From: Cylindrobasidium torrendii FP15055 ss-10 | Lineage: Eukaryota > Basidiomycota > Agaricomycetes > Agaricales > Physalacriaceae | Length of the DNA: 15,015 nt | Direction of reading: 5' to 3' | Assembly (NCBI GenBank): GCA_000934385.1 | Contig: KN880750.1 | Location: 9,738 to 24,752, forward strand | In this document: positions 7,466 to 14,988 of the stretch, piece by piece | How the letters are laid out: each line of letters begins with the position of its first letter | Position numbering within the stretch: position 1 is the stretch's first letter | Notes under the pieces: generated by a model | Told to the model about the DNA's origin: nothing | Seen by the model: the letters and a program-made list of their open reading frames with translations, nothing else | Databases searched by the model: none | Translations under genes and position numbers: made by a program

Positions 7466-8071
7466 ATGCATGCGCTCGAAGAACGTCGCCATCAACGCGC
7501 CCTCAACGACGACCTCCTCATATGGTGTCTCGTTATCAAACCCTACTTCCCCTCGATGTACAAAGATATTTTGGGCGAACTGGGGCCCTGGATGCAGGAC
7601 ATCCCGCTACACCGCCCTCCCACCATGACAAAGGCCGACTTTGACCAGGTCGTCGTATGCAATTCCGGGGTCGCGGAGCGACAGTCCGCATGGGAGGAAG
7701 ACAATGGCGAGGCCCTCCGCGGGTTGGTGCAGCTGGTCCTAGCCTTCAAGGCTGACGTGAACCCCCTCGCGCCCAAGCGGTCTGCGCTAGACCGCGACGA
7801 TGAGGCCGAGCCCCCCGCCAACATTCACGCGCATGGAAACGCAATTTCGGCCTCGGCACTCACTGCTGGGCCACCACGCACGGGTGCGCCGCATGGCGAA
7901 GGAGACCTTGCGACGACACTGCGCCGACAGTCGCTCATGGCGCTAACGAGTGGGCAGGTACCGAGGGTGTATGCGCGTGCGGAGCATGAGAAGTTTGCGA
8001 AGTACTTGGCCGGGTGCCCCGAGTGGCAGGAATATCTCTCGGAACGGGGCGCGGCACGCCCAGGAGCTTAG
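7466..8071 (+). CDS. Tandem family copy 4, best-preserved member
   Basis: The 201-residue product starts MHALEERRHQRALNDDLLIW. Segments in order are VIKPYFPSMYKDILGELGPW (about residues 22-41), MQDIPL..PPTMTKADFDQVVV, VAERQSAWEEDNGEALRGLV (about 70-90), LAPKRSALDRDDEAEPPAN (about 105-124; the final KR of the basic motif is replaced by NIHAHG), a low-complexity linker, and a C-terminal RQSLMAL..VYARAEHEKFAKYLAGCPEWQEYLSERG segment. No signal peptide or membrane segment. It is closest to copy 2 over the first 120 residues. A C-x or HR replacement (PLHRPP for PLECPP) is also specific to this copy. The function is unknown. The DIRS element begins about 65 bp after its stop. Confidence 0.75.
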   Translation: MHALEERRHQRALNDDLLIWCLVIKPYFPSMYKDILGELGPWMQDIPLHRPPTMTKADFDQVVVCNSGVAERQSAWEEDNGEALRGLVQLVLAFKADVNPLAPKRSALDRDDEAEPPANIHAHGNAISASALTAGPPRTGAPHGEGDLATTLRRQSLMALTSGQVPRVYARAEHEKFAKYLAGCPEWQEYLSERGAARPGA

Positions 8072-8136
8072 ATATGCATCCAACTGTCAGATATATATAT
8101 ATAGTCATTGCATTTGGAAAACGATTTGCGGACGGC

Positions 8137-8158
8137 TTGAGATTCGAGCAAACGAGTG
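8137..8158. repeat. Candidate left inverted terminal repeat of DIRS element
   Basis: TTGAGATTCGAG, three bases, then ACGAGTG. The complement of the right end reads TTGAGATCTCGAG, eleven bases, then CACGAGTG, so the two blocks are in the same order with a different gap. The pairing is imperfect and short; it is proposed mainly because its position agrees with where the duplicated flank resumes. Confidence 0.4.
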
Positions 8159-8219
8159 CAGAGAGTGGGAAAAAGCAGGACGCGAGTCCGCTTTTCGTGC
8201 CAGTCAGCGGTCTGGTGTA

Positions 8220-8294
8220 GGGAACGGATGTCTACCCAACCACCAGGAGGGGACCGACGCACGACATCTCGTTCCCCAACACCAGGAGGGAGCC
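8220..8294. repeat. Nested direct and inverted repeat in DIRS 3' region
   Basis: The direct repeat CCCAACCACCAGGAGGGG (8235-8252) and CCCAACACCAGGAGGG (8275-8290) lies with an inverted pair GGGAACGGATGTC (8220-8232) and GACATCTCGTTCCC (8263-8276), which differ by one bulged base. It sits between the recombinase stop and the proposed left end. DIRS elements carry internal complementary segments near this end, used in circle formation; assigning that role here is inference. Confidence 0.5.
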
Positions 8295-8342
8295 TCCAAC
8301 ATGAAAGAGCCAAAACGATCCAAAGGGAAATTGATTCACAAA

Positions 8343-9866
8343 CTATCTGACTGGAGGCATACATAAAGCAGTAACTTGTTGAGCTAGTTCGGGCTTCGCC
8401 TGTAAATATCTCGCTAAGATAGCACCATGTTTACGCAAGTAAAGAATAAAACTGTCCCCGGCCCAGCGGCCAATAACTTTCATTACGTCAAAGGGCACAC
8501 CTCTTAGTAAATACTCCAATGTAGACCCGATTCTGATTCCATGTCCCGGGAGCGGTGACTGACCCGCATCCCTTAGCGCTCGATGTACTCGCTCGAGGAA
8601 AGCGCGCTTGGTGAGAGGTCGGCGCAAGCCTTTGTGTAGGTACGCAAACAACGCCTCGTCCGGCTGAGGGTCGTTAATGCGCAAGTGGTTGTCGATGAGA
8701 TATTGCGGGTCTGAAGGACCCGTCTGCGCTGCCCATGCCACCTCCTCCCCCGCTGTGACCGACACCTTTGTCGAAGGGAGCTGGAAGGTCTTCGTAGTGT
8801 TCCCATCTCTGTCCGTCTTTGAGCCAACTCCGCTCCTTGAGATGTGCTTGTGCCGGTCAAAACCGTCAAGCGTTGGCACCGTAAATTCACCTAGACGAGC
8901 GGCAGAGTAGAATGTCGTCGTCAGGCAGGCCGCCACTGCGGCATCGAGAGGGTTGGTCAGATCGAGTTTGGCAATAATCATCTCCAAAATCTCGACCGTG
9001 TACGGTTCTCGTGGCTTGCATTTTGACGATTCGGGTGTCAGTGCGTTGGCGGCGGACAGCAAGGCATCCAGAGTGATCTTGTCGACATTCCATGGCTGCC
9101 GATGTATGGTGTGCCAAGCTCGGATTCCGTAGACGTACGACGCAATGGTGGACCCACTGAATGAACCAGCTAGTGCCGCGACAAAATCTTCAACCGTTTT
9201 CGATGAGGCCGGACAGCGCTCAGCCTCTGGTGATCCTCGCTGGTCATGCCAAACGTGCCATGCTAGTAACCCAGCACCGTATGTCCTGAGCGTGTCCGTC
9301 GACCAAGCAAAGGCAAGGACTTGAGAGACTCGAGAGCCGTCCTCTGCGGAAACGGGGGTCGATGTTTCGGAGGGGAGCCAGTGCACTAGACGACGGTCTG
9401 AAGGGACGTGCGGTCGTAATGGACTGTTTGGTGCGAGAGGTAGATGAGGAGGATACGCGCGAGCTTTCTTGTCGCGAAATCGTGGTGGAAGGGGGGCGTT
9501 AAAAGGAGGAGGTCGTTGGGAGCCAATCAAACTGTGGCTGTGGAGCGATGCTGCACTGAGAGAACTCGCGGACCTTGGCTCGAGGGAGTTGGGCTCGTTC
9601 TCCAGCGGCGTATGGGACGTCCCAGTCGACAACGAAAGGTAGGACTTCAACTGGAATTGGAATGGACGGTAAGAGTCGGTTTGCGGGACCGTACACGCCT
9701 CGGGAAGGGTTATCTGCGGGATTATGCGCAGAGGGGACGTAGCGGGTGTAGATGGATGTGTCGGTGCGTTCGCATATGTTGTGGATCCGCTTGAAGACGG
9801 TGTTGACTGGCCTACATCGGCTCCGTCCATTCCACCAACCTTCCACAACCGGGATGTTGTCGCCAT
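8343..9866 (-). CDS. Tyrosine recombinase of the DIRS element
   Basis: The enzyme would integrate a circular DNA copy by strand exchange. The frame is open from 10064 to 8343; 9866 is the first ATG outside the RNase H intron region but the true start is unknown, and the N-terminal part overlaps the RNase H frame, as is known for DIRS ORFs. Counted in the 573-codon open frame, the catalytic set is visible: Arg390 in YSAARLGEFT, Lys433 in LPSTKV, His508 and Arg511 in GHGIRIGSTLEYLLRG, Trp534 in GRWAGDSF, and the nucleophile Tyr542 in ILYLRKH. An N-terminal core-binding-like domain lies at about 245-345 (STDTLRTYGAGLLAWHVW; SYVYGIRAWH). The stop is TAG at 8343-8345. There are no inactivating lesions in the core, unlike the reverse transcriptase. 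It may be translated as part of an RT fusion or separately. Confidence 0.85.
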   Translation of the reverse strand: MATTSRLWKVGGMDGADVGQSTPSSSGSTTYANAPTHPSTPATSPLRIIPQITLPEACTVPQTDSYRPFQFQLKSYLSLSTGTSHTPLENEPNSLEPRSASSLSAASLHSHSLIGSQRPPPFNAPLPPRFRDKKARAYPPHLPLAPNSPLRPHVPSDRRLVHWLPSETSTPVSAEDGSRVSQVLAFAWSTDTLRTYGAGLLAWHVWHDQRGSPEAERCPASSKTVEDFVAALAGSFSGSTIASYVYGIRAWHTIHRQPWNVDKITLDALLSAANALTPESSKCKPREPYTVEILEMIIAKLDLTNPLDAAVAACLTTTFYSAARLGEFTVPTLDGFDRHKHISRSGVGSKTDRDGNTTKTFQLPSTKVSVTAGEEVAWAAQTGPSDPQYLIDNHLRINDPQPDEALFAYLHKGLRRPLTKRAFLERVHRALRDAGQSPLPGHGIRIGSTLEYLLRGVPFDVMKVIGRWAGDSFILYLRKHGAILARYLQAKPELAQQVTALCMPPVR

Positions 9867-11244
9867 AGACCTTGAGCTTTGAGCCACCGCGTCCGAGTTG
9901 AATGAGGGTGAGAACAAGGAATTCAAAGCCCACGGCCTCTGCCCACTGGATATCGCGTTCCTTTGCGCATTTCCAACCTGGTTTGAGCCGCCAGGCTCGC
10001 CACCATCCTCCAATGACGACCGCAATACCCACACCTTTGCTAAGTTAGCAGCAATACCCAACACATCGACTCAGACGCACCTGAACTCGCATCCGAGTAT
10101 GCGGCCACATCAACGACCTCACAAGGTCCGGGAATAGCTCGTCGCAGAGTTGGGTCGCGCAGTTTGCTCTGCCACCACAACAGATCCGGTTTGACCGATT
10201 TCGCCGCCGTCTTGGGCATCCACGGCAATTCACCAAAAATCCCGAGCATTGATTCCAGCGAGGTAAGGTATGCTCTTCCAGCAGGGACGACGCGACAACA
10301 TGAGAGTAAGCGCCCGTAAAGTTTCTGCACTTCTTCGAGGGTGTGGGAAGAACAAGAGAACCACTGATCGATATTCGCAAGGTATTTTTCACGTTTCGTA
10401 CTCTGAATTGAGATCTTCCGGGTGTCCATGTGCCAGTCGATACCGGTGTAAGGGACCGCTTCACCCGAGAAAAGGAAATCCTTGACGCGCTTCCACGGAA
10501 TGCCGAGATCTTCAGAAACTCTGTCGATGTCGTCGAAATTGTAGGTGTACAGCATGTCTTCATCTGACCTTGGAGAGGTTTCCGACAAATCTCGCAGTGG
10601 GAATACCATGTCTTCATCAAACTCTTCGATGCCCCAGTCAAATTCGCCTCCCTTCCACCAGATGCGTCCCCTTGTTTGTTGTCGGCCCCCCGAATCACGT
10701 ATCCGTCTCGCAACTTCCGACCGGAATTCATTGTATGCCGCCAGATAAACTTTCCGGATGCGGGTGAAGAAGTGGTCATCCACCCACTTATCCACCGGCC
10801 CAATACCCTCGCCTCTGAATACATCTGCAATCGCGTCCCCAACGTAACCATAAACTCCACATGCCGACGCCTGTCCAAAGGCCACCTGCGTATCCACAAA
10901 AAACTTGGTGTCCGAGGCTCGAACCACCGCTCCTGGCCACTGCGACTCTTCAGAGGGAATATTGCGGTAGGCTTGTTCGACATCCCGTCCTGCACCCTGC
11001 GACAATGGCGGCAAAGTAGCGAATCAAAAATATCCGAATTCGAAGCCAGGGAGGGGGAGTTTGGGGGACTATAAGTACAAGATATCCTTGGAATTCCAAT
11101 GTTGAAACCGTAACGTAAACCCGGAACAAGAAGAGAGTACCGGCTGGCCAAATCCAGCTTATTGAGACGCAACTGCCAAGCTTCAACGTGAAGCAGAGTA
11201 GAAGGGCTCCGCCTTCGAAGCTCGAGGGCATCGCGAGGCTCCAT
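9499..11244 (-). pseudogene. Reverse transcriptase-RNase H of the DIRS element, broken
   Basis: ORF2 probably starts at the ATG at 11244, overlapping the Gag end by about 60 bp. The first 77 codons (11244-11014) read like the DIRS RT N-terminus (EAWQLRLNKLDLASRYSLLV, GFNIGIP, NSDIFDSLL). The next recognisable RT residues lie in a different frame, LPPLSQGAGRDVEQAYRNIP from 11014. The expected fingers region with the LVPKPG-like and following motifs is absent, indicating a deletion with a frame change. Palm motifs remain: the Asp in RDVEQAYRN, FGQASACGVYG, and the catalytic pair in KWVDDHFF. After a 46-bp intron, RNase H continues with AYSDASS, AVGFE, VYGDN and NPADNPSRG, covering all four acidic positions, and ends at 9499. 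It would copy element RNA to DNA, but this copy is probably inactive. Confidence 0.8.
10035..10080 (-). other. Intron in the RT-RNase H frame
   Basis: On the minus strand the donor is TCAG|GTGCGT, the branch site GCTAAC lies near the 3' side, and AAAG|GT is the acceptor (46 bp). Removal joins the first RNase H Asp motif (AYSDASS) to GVGIAVVIGGWWRAW in one frame. A TTAG acceptor 5 bases earlier is also possible but gives a frame without RNase H similarity. Confidence 0.75.
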
Positions 11245-12608
11245 GGGACGTGCTCTTGCAGCCAGAGCACATGTGATGCTGCGTACACTGTTTGCCCTCG
11301 AGTTGCCATGCCAGGCAGACGTTGCCTCCCGTCTTCCAGACGAGGCGCTGGCCATCGCGTCGAACCAGGGTGGGACTTCCACTGCCGAGTGTAGAGCGGT
11401 TGCAGACCATGATGTCCCGGTGTGGCGTGAGGCAGATGACGCAAAACGGGAGGATACGAAAAAACGGGTTTTTCGCATCCCATTGGCGCTGGTCCCTTCC
11501 TCTCGACGAGTACTGGCGACCTCCCGACACACCGAAGCCTGACGCTCCGTGGTCCAACACTGGAACCTGATGTTCCAAACACACGCATCCGAACAGATAC
11601 GGAGCGACAGGGTACAACAAGCATCCGAACAGGTACGGAGCAGATGGACAACAGGAGTACACGTGGAACAAACAACACAGAGAAAACAGCATAGAGGAAG
11701 AAGAGAGGGAAAGTCAGTAAGCTTCCGAGCACGAAGTAGCTAGAAACACGCACCGAACGATCTTTCAATTCAGCCATCCTCTTCTGGGTGAGGATTGTGT
11801 CCGCAATGTCCTTAAGACGGTCCTCGTTGAAGATGGCCACATTCGGCATTGGCTTTCCAGCCGCGGCCGCTTCCATCATCTCATAACGGACATCGTCCGC
11901 ATACTTGAGTAGCGCGGCTTCGCCGATTTCGCCCTTGGTTGTCCTGAGTCGGTGGGTGGTCACGCCGGTGAACAAGCCGGTGAGATTTCCAATGACGTCG
12001 CCGGGCCACATAGGGCGGTCGATAGACTGAATGTAGTTGGGCCATGCAATGGTGAACTCATTCATAGTGAGCATGCAGTCCGGCACGCATTTCTTGGACG
12101 GCTCTGAGCCAGCGCGGACCCGAACGACGGTTCCCGAGCCCGCAGTGTCGTCGATGGCAAAAGAGGACGGGGTCCCGTCGACTTCACGTACTGAATTGTA
12201 TTCCTCGAGACCACGCAAGGTGTGGTAGTACAGGGCGGTGTATTGGCCCTTGGCAATGCGATTTTCAGCGTAAGGCGCGACGCGAAATGCTGTGTATGTT
12301 GCCGGTGCGGTCGATAGGAATGCGGGGAAAGTGGGCTTTGATATAGTTGTGGTGCTCGTGGCCGTGGATGTCGACTTTGCTGGGGCAGAAGCGACGCTTG
12401 TCTGAGACTGAGACGGTATAGGAGGTGGTGGAGGCGGTGGGGGAGGGGGCGGCGGAACAGAGGCGGATTGGGGACCGCTGCCTCCAGGAAGAGTAGTTGC
12501 ACTCGAGCTGGAAGTCGTACCACCCATGAGAGTGCTGAAGCTTGCACCAGAAGCGGGCTGGCCACCGCTCTGGCCACCAGAGTTGGTAGAGGTTCCGAGA
12601 TCCGTCAT
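11183..12608 (-). CDS. Gag-like protein of the DIRS element, two exons
   Basis: Exon 1 is 12608-11754 (285 codons) and exon 2 is 11566-11183, about 412 residues in total. It starts MTDLGTSTNSGGQSGG, with a Ser/Thr/Gly-rich N-terminus and a run of 12 prolines near residue 60, then a conserved middle (FLSTAPATYTAFRVAPYAEN; WPNYIQSIDRPMWPGDVIGN). Exon 2 contains CVICLTPHRDIMVC and the Cys/His cluster VCLAWQLEGKQC..HMCSGCKSTSHGASRC, as in fungal DIRS Gag proteins. It would bind element RNA in particles. A long frame from 12824 stays open through the intron to 10950 but misses the Cys/His part, so the spliced form is preferred. The start at 12608 is the first ATG before recognisable Gag sequence; the frame upstream lies within the hairpin-bearing leader. 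Confidence 0.8.
11567..11753 (-). other. Intron in Gag, with an internal direct repeat
   Basis: The donor is TCG|GTGCGT, a CTGAC lies about 45 bases in, and the acceptor is CATCAG|GTT, the first AG after that CTGAC; length 187 bp, phase 0. It is long for this genome type and the branch-to-acceptor distance is unusual. It contains CTCCGTACCTGTTCGGATGC and, 36 bases later, CTCCGTATCTGTTCGGATGC (11640-11617 and 11604-11581 on the minus strand, 22 of 24 matching). A frameshift or expansion within a shorter intron is the alternative. Confidence 0.55.
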
Positions 12609-12738
12609 AAAGGCAAGAAGATGGATGAGGTTGTAGGTGAGTATGTTGATGGAGAACCGGGAGTGATGTTGAGAGAAGCAGAAAAAAGGAAAAGCAAACG
12701 AGCCGGAGAGCTCGAATCTCGAGTCGACGGCTGTCGTG

Positions 12739-12788
12739 GAAGTCAGAGCGAGAGAGGGCTGTCTCATCGAGACAGCAGCTCTGACTTC
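12739..12788. repeat. Composite hairpin in the DIRS leader
   Basis: The outer stem GAAGTCAGAGC (12739-12749) pairs perfectly with GCTCTGACTTC (12778-12788). The inner stem GCTGTCTC (12758-12765) pairs with GAGACAGC (12769-12776) around a 3-base loop. An 8-base purine bulge lies on the left and a single base on the right, giving 19 paired positions in 50 bases. It lies about 130-180 bp upstream of the Gag start on the transcribed side, so it would fold in the RNA leader. Confidence 0.8.
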
Positions 12789-12821
12789 ATTGTCGCGTCC
12801 GCAAACCACGATCTCCCCGAC

Positions 12822-12852
12822 CACTCGTGCCTCGCGCTCCTCGAGATCTCAA
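12822..12852. repeat. Candidate right inverted terminal repeat of DIRS element
   Basis: CACTCGTG (12822-12829) and CTCGAGATCTCAA (12840-12852) are the complements of the two blocks at the left end, with a longer gap. The alignment is imperfect and short. Confidence 0.4.
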
Positions 12853-12894
12853 ATTGACGTCCTCCGGCTGAGTCGCACCCGCCCGTCACAATGC

Positions 12895-12970
12895 CAGGCA
12901 TCGGACTTCAGTGTGGCGAGGTCGTGCGAGAAATTAGGCCAAAGCCGTCCTGGGTCAGTCGCAAGTAAAC
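12895..12970. repeat. Partner of the segment after family copy 2
   Basis: CAGGCATCGGACTTCAGTGT through CGCAAGTAAAC matches 4294-4352, with a 17-base insertion after TCGTGCGAG. Weaker similarity continues to about 13005 (AGCCTAGC.., GAGCGCGG.., CAATG). It begins about 43 bp right of the proposed DIRS end. Confidence 0.7.
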
Positions 12971-13493
12971 AAATATAAGCCTAGCTTCTGCGTGAGCGCG
13001 GGACTCAATGCGCAGTGCAGTTACGGCCCGTTAGCGCCACCGAGGCGTTGGCAGCAGGCCTTCCCAGCTTGATCCCGCCGATTTCGATCATCAATCAGGA
13101 AAGCGGAGCCATGAAGCGCCGTCGCATCGCCACGCTGAAGGCAAAGACGCGAGCTTGACACGTTCAAACAGCCACGATGGCGCGTTTATTCGGGCTTCCG
13201 GCTCTGTGGCCAGAGCCGCCGTCCGTTGTTTTGACCGTCGTGGGGACCCAGATGCCAACGACAGCCAGAGCAATAAAAGCCCATCCGAGTTCCGACGCTC
13301 CTCATCGCTGCTGACTCAACACTTCGTAGCTTTCTTTCCCAGCATGGCGGTTGCACACCAGTACAGACACACTTGATGTGAGCACAACGTTCAGATAGAT
13401 CTAGAGTAGATGCGCCTATTGTGTCGATGCACAATATAAGCATGACCCCGTTTCAGCAGACGGCGGCAACTCCGTGATCTCCACTGGAAGGGT
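12971..13493. other. Gene-free stretch right of the transposon
   Basis: Only short overlapping frames under 90 codons are present and none is convincing. It holds a hairpin CGGCTCTG-TGGC-CAGAGCCG at 13199-13218 and an AATAAA at about 13270, which alone does not define a polyadenylation site. Confidence 0.5.
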
Positions 13494-13982
13494 GTGCGAC
13501 CGCCACCGGCGGACCAGCGCGCCAACAGGGCCTGCCGTCCGTTCGGGCACCTTTTCGGGAACTTGTGCCCGCTCCGACCACCGGCGCAGCATGGACAACA
13601 ACCCCCGCCGCTTCCGCGGCCCCTCAACATCCCGATGCAAGGTGGACGTGGTCCTCCGCCGCCGCTCCCTCGGAGACCACCGCTCCCGCCTTCGCCACCT
13701 CCTCCGCCACGGCCGATCATGCATCCGATGCGCGCCGGCGGAGACATAAACCGACGTTTAGAAGAGCTTAACGGCGGCGTTCCCTCAAGAGCCAACGCTA
13801 CCCCGCAGGTTCAGGTGCAGTGCAACAACTTCCCGATGTTTGTCGAAAGCTACGACGACGCCAACGTGGGTATTGGCAACGGAGGAGTCGCGGTCTGCCT
13901 ACCAGGAATGACAGCCATAGACCAGACAGAGCTTCAGATCGGTCGCGGAGCCCTTCCGTTCCGCCGACGTCCCCAATTGTGA
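13494..13982 (+). CDS. Doubtful proline-rich ORF
   Basis: A 162-codon frame has a Pro/Arg-rich first half (PPPPLPRRPPLPPSPPPPP at about residues 75-93) and a less biased second half with NNFPMFVESYDDANVGIGNG and LPGMTAIDQTELQIG. The second half looks more protein-like than the overlapping frames. No domain is recognised, and comparable open frames lie on both strands because of the C-rich composition. It may be a gene fragment or an exon, or not coding. Bases 13515-13541 recur at the window end. Confidence 0.3.
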   Translation: MRPPPADQRANRACRPFGHLFGNLCPLRPPAQHGQQPPPLPRPLNIPMQGGRGPPPPLPRRPPLPPSPPPPPRPIMHPMRAGGDINRRLEELNGGVPSRANATPQVQVQCNNFPMFVESYDDANVGIGNGGVAVCLPGMTAIDQTELQIGRGALPFRRRPQL

Positions 13983-14346
13983 TCCATCCAAGGCGCCCGT
14001 TCGCTGTTTCGTTCAACGTTCTACCTTTCTCAATCTCGGCCGCCTACGCCGGCCCTGTTGTGATCAACCCGGGGTTGGTTGTAACGATAGGTCGACACGC
14101 ATGGCTTGGTACGCAACCGACATTGCTCGCTATAGCGGCATGCGAGCGATAAAATGCACGTCCCATCAGCGACTGCACATTGAAGAGCCGCCAGCCTACT
14201 CCGTTACCACGCAAGCGGCCCCATATAATCAGGAGCGGGCGGACGACCCGTATTCCGAACTCCCGTGTCACCATCTCCGGTTCCAACAGCGTTGATATCG
14301 CAACATGCCGGAACCATTCATTTCATCCCAGGACTGAAATTGTAAG
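13983..14346. other. Gene-free stretch before the MITE-like element
   Basis: No supported ORF, repeat or RNA gene. The frames seen here are under 110 codons, overlap each other on both strands and carry no motif. Confidence 0.45.
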
Positions 14347-14509
14347 GGCCTGTTCGGATGCCACAAAATGCCGGCATTTCAGCGGGATTTTCGGCATTTT
14401 GCATCACTTTCCGTCACTTGCTGGCATTTGGACCAAAATGCCGCTGGTGTGCGGCAAAATGCTCGAAAATGATCATTTCCTCAAAATGACGCTTGGTATC
14501 CGAACAGCC
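14347..14509. mobile_element. MITE-like element with inverted termini
   Basis: The left end GGCCTGTTCGGATGCC (14347-14362) pairs with the right end GGTATCCGAACAGCC (14495-14509), with one indel and one mismatch. The 163-bp interior is AT-richer and packed with AAAATGCC or its complement GGCATTTT and close variants (near 14365, 14373, 14392, 14423, 14433, 14453), like subterminal transposase sites. No coding capacity. No clear target-site duplication was found, so the superfamily (hAT-like or PIF/Harbinger-like) is open and the exact ends may be off by a few bases. Confidence 0.65.
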
Positions 14510-14676
14510 ATGCATACCAACAGCAGACAGACGGAAGCACACCACGCGGGCGGGCATCATGACATTTCGTATCCGCACCGCCCGAGGTCAAATTTCAATG
14601 TTCATTCCCGCCCCGCTTGGCCGTGGCCAACCCCCCGCCTGTGCTGCCGGTCCCCAGTTTAACCTCATGTGGGACA

Positions 14677-14960
14677 AGAGGATTACCGGGACCGTCCCAT
14701 TGGCGCAGGGACCAGTAGAATGGCGCAGGGACCAGTAGAATGGCGCAGGGACCAGTAGAATGGCGCAGGGACCAGTAGAATGGCGCAGGATCACAGAGGA
14801 TTACCGGGACCGTCCCATTGGCGCAGGGACCACTAGAATGGCGCAGGATCCCAAAAGGGAACCACGGGTGCCACCACCATGGCGCGGGGACCACGAGGTC
14901 CCGCGCTATTGGCGCAGGGACCAGGAGCACGGAGCCAGTACGGAGCAGGGACCGCTTGAG
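14677..14960. repeat. 20-bp minisatellite with higher-order duplication
   Basis: Four identical units TGGCGCAGGGACCAGTAGAA occupy 14701-14780, then a partial unit. A 24-bp lead segment ending GGATTACCGGGACCGTCCCAT (14677-14700) recurs at 14795-14818, followed by one unit with a single change (14819-14838). Degenerate GCAGGGACC or GCGGGGACC motifs continue to about 14951. GCGCGGGGACC-ACGA-GGTCCCGCGC (14882-14906) forms a hairpin with one bulge. The period is not a multiple of three, so repeat-like peptides in the minus-strand frames are artefacts. Confidence 0.9.
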
Positions 14961-14988
14961 CGTGTTCGGTGTTCATGCGTCGCCGTAG

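Larger units (their letters stand above)
8137..12852 (-). mobile_element. DIRS-class tyrosine-recombinase retrotransposon, internally deleted
   Basis: Reading right to left, the element carries a leader with a large hairpin, Gag, reverse transcriptase with RNase H, and a tyrosine recombinase. This combination defines the DIRS order. No integrase, protease or long terminal repeat was seen. The proposed ends are an imperfect inverted repeat: TTGAGATTCGAG at 8137-8148 with ACGAGTG at 8152-8158 on the left, and the complements CTCGAGATCTCAA at 12840-12852 with CACTCGTG at 12822-12829 on the right. The size is then about 4.7 kb. The limits also agree with the paralogous flank of copy 2. The coding identity is strong, the exact ends moderate. 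Confidence 0.85.

Noticed and set aside
10950..12824. 624-codon minus-strand ORF read as one protein
   Set aside because: Its second half reads through the Gag intron and misses the Cys/His knuckle and RT frames; the spliced model explains the conserved motifs.
13391..13795. Minus-strand glycine-rich 134-codon ORF
   Set aside because: Complement of the C-rich tract in the proline-rich frame; low complexity and no motif.
14595..14930. Minus-strand ORFs with repeated YWSLRHSTGPC peptide
   Set aside because: A product of the 20-bp minisatellite read in successive frames, without other coding evidence.
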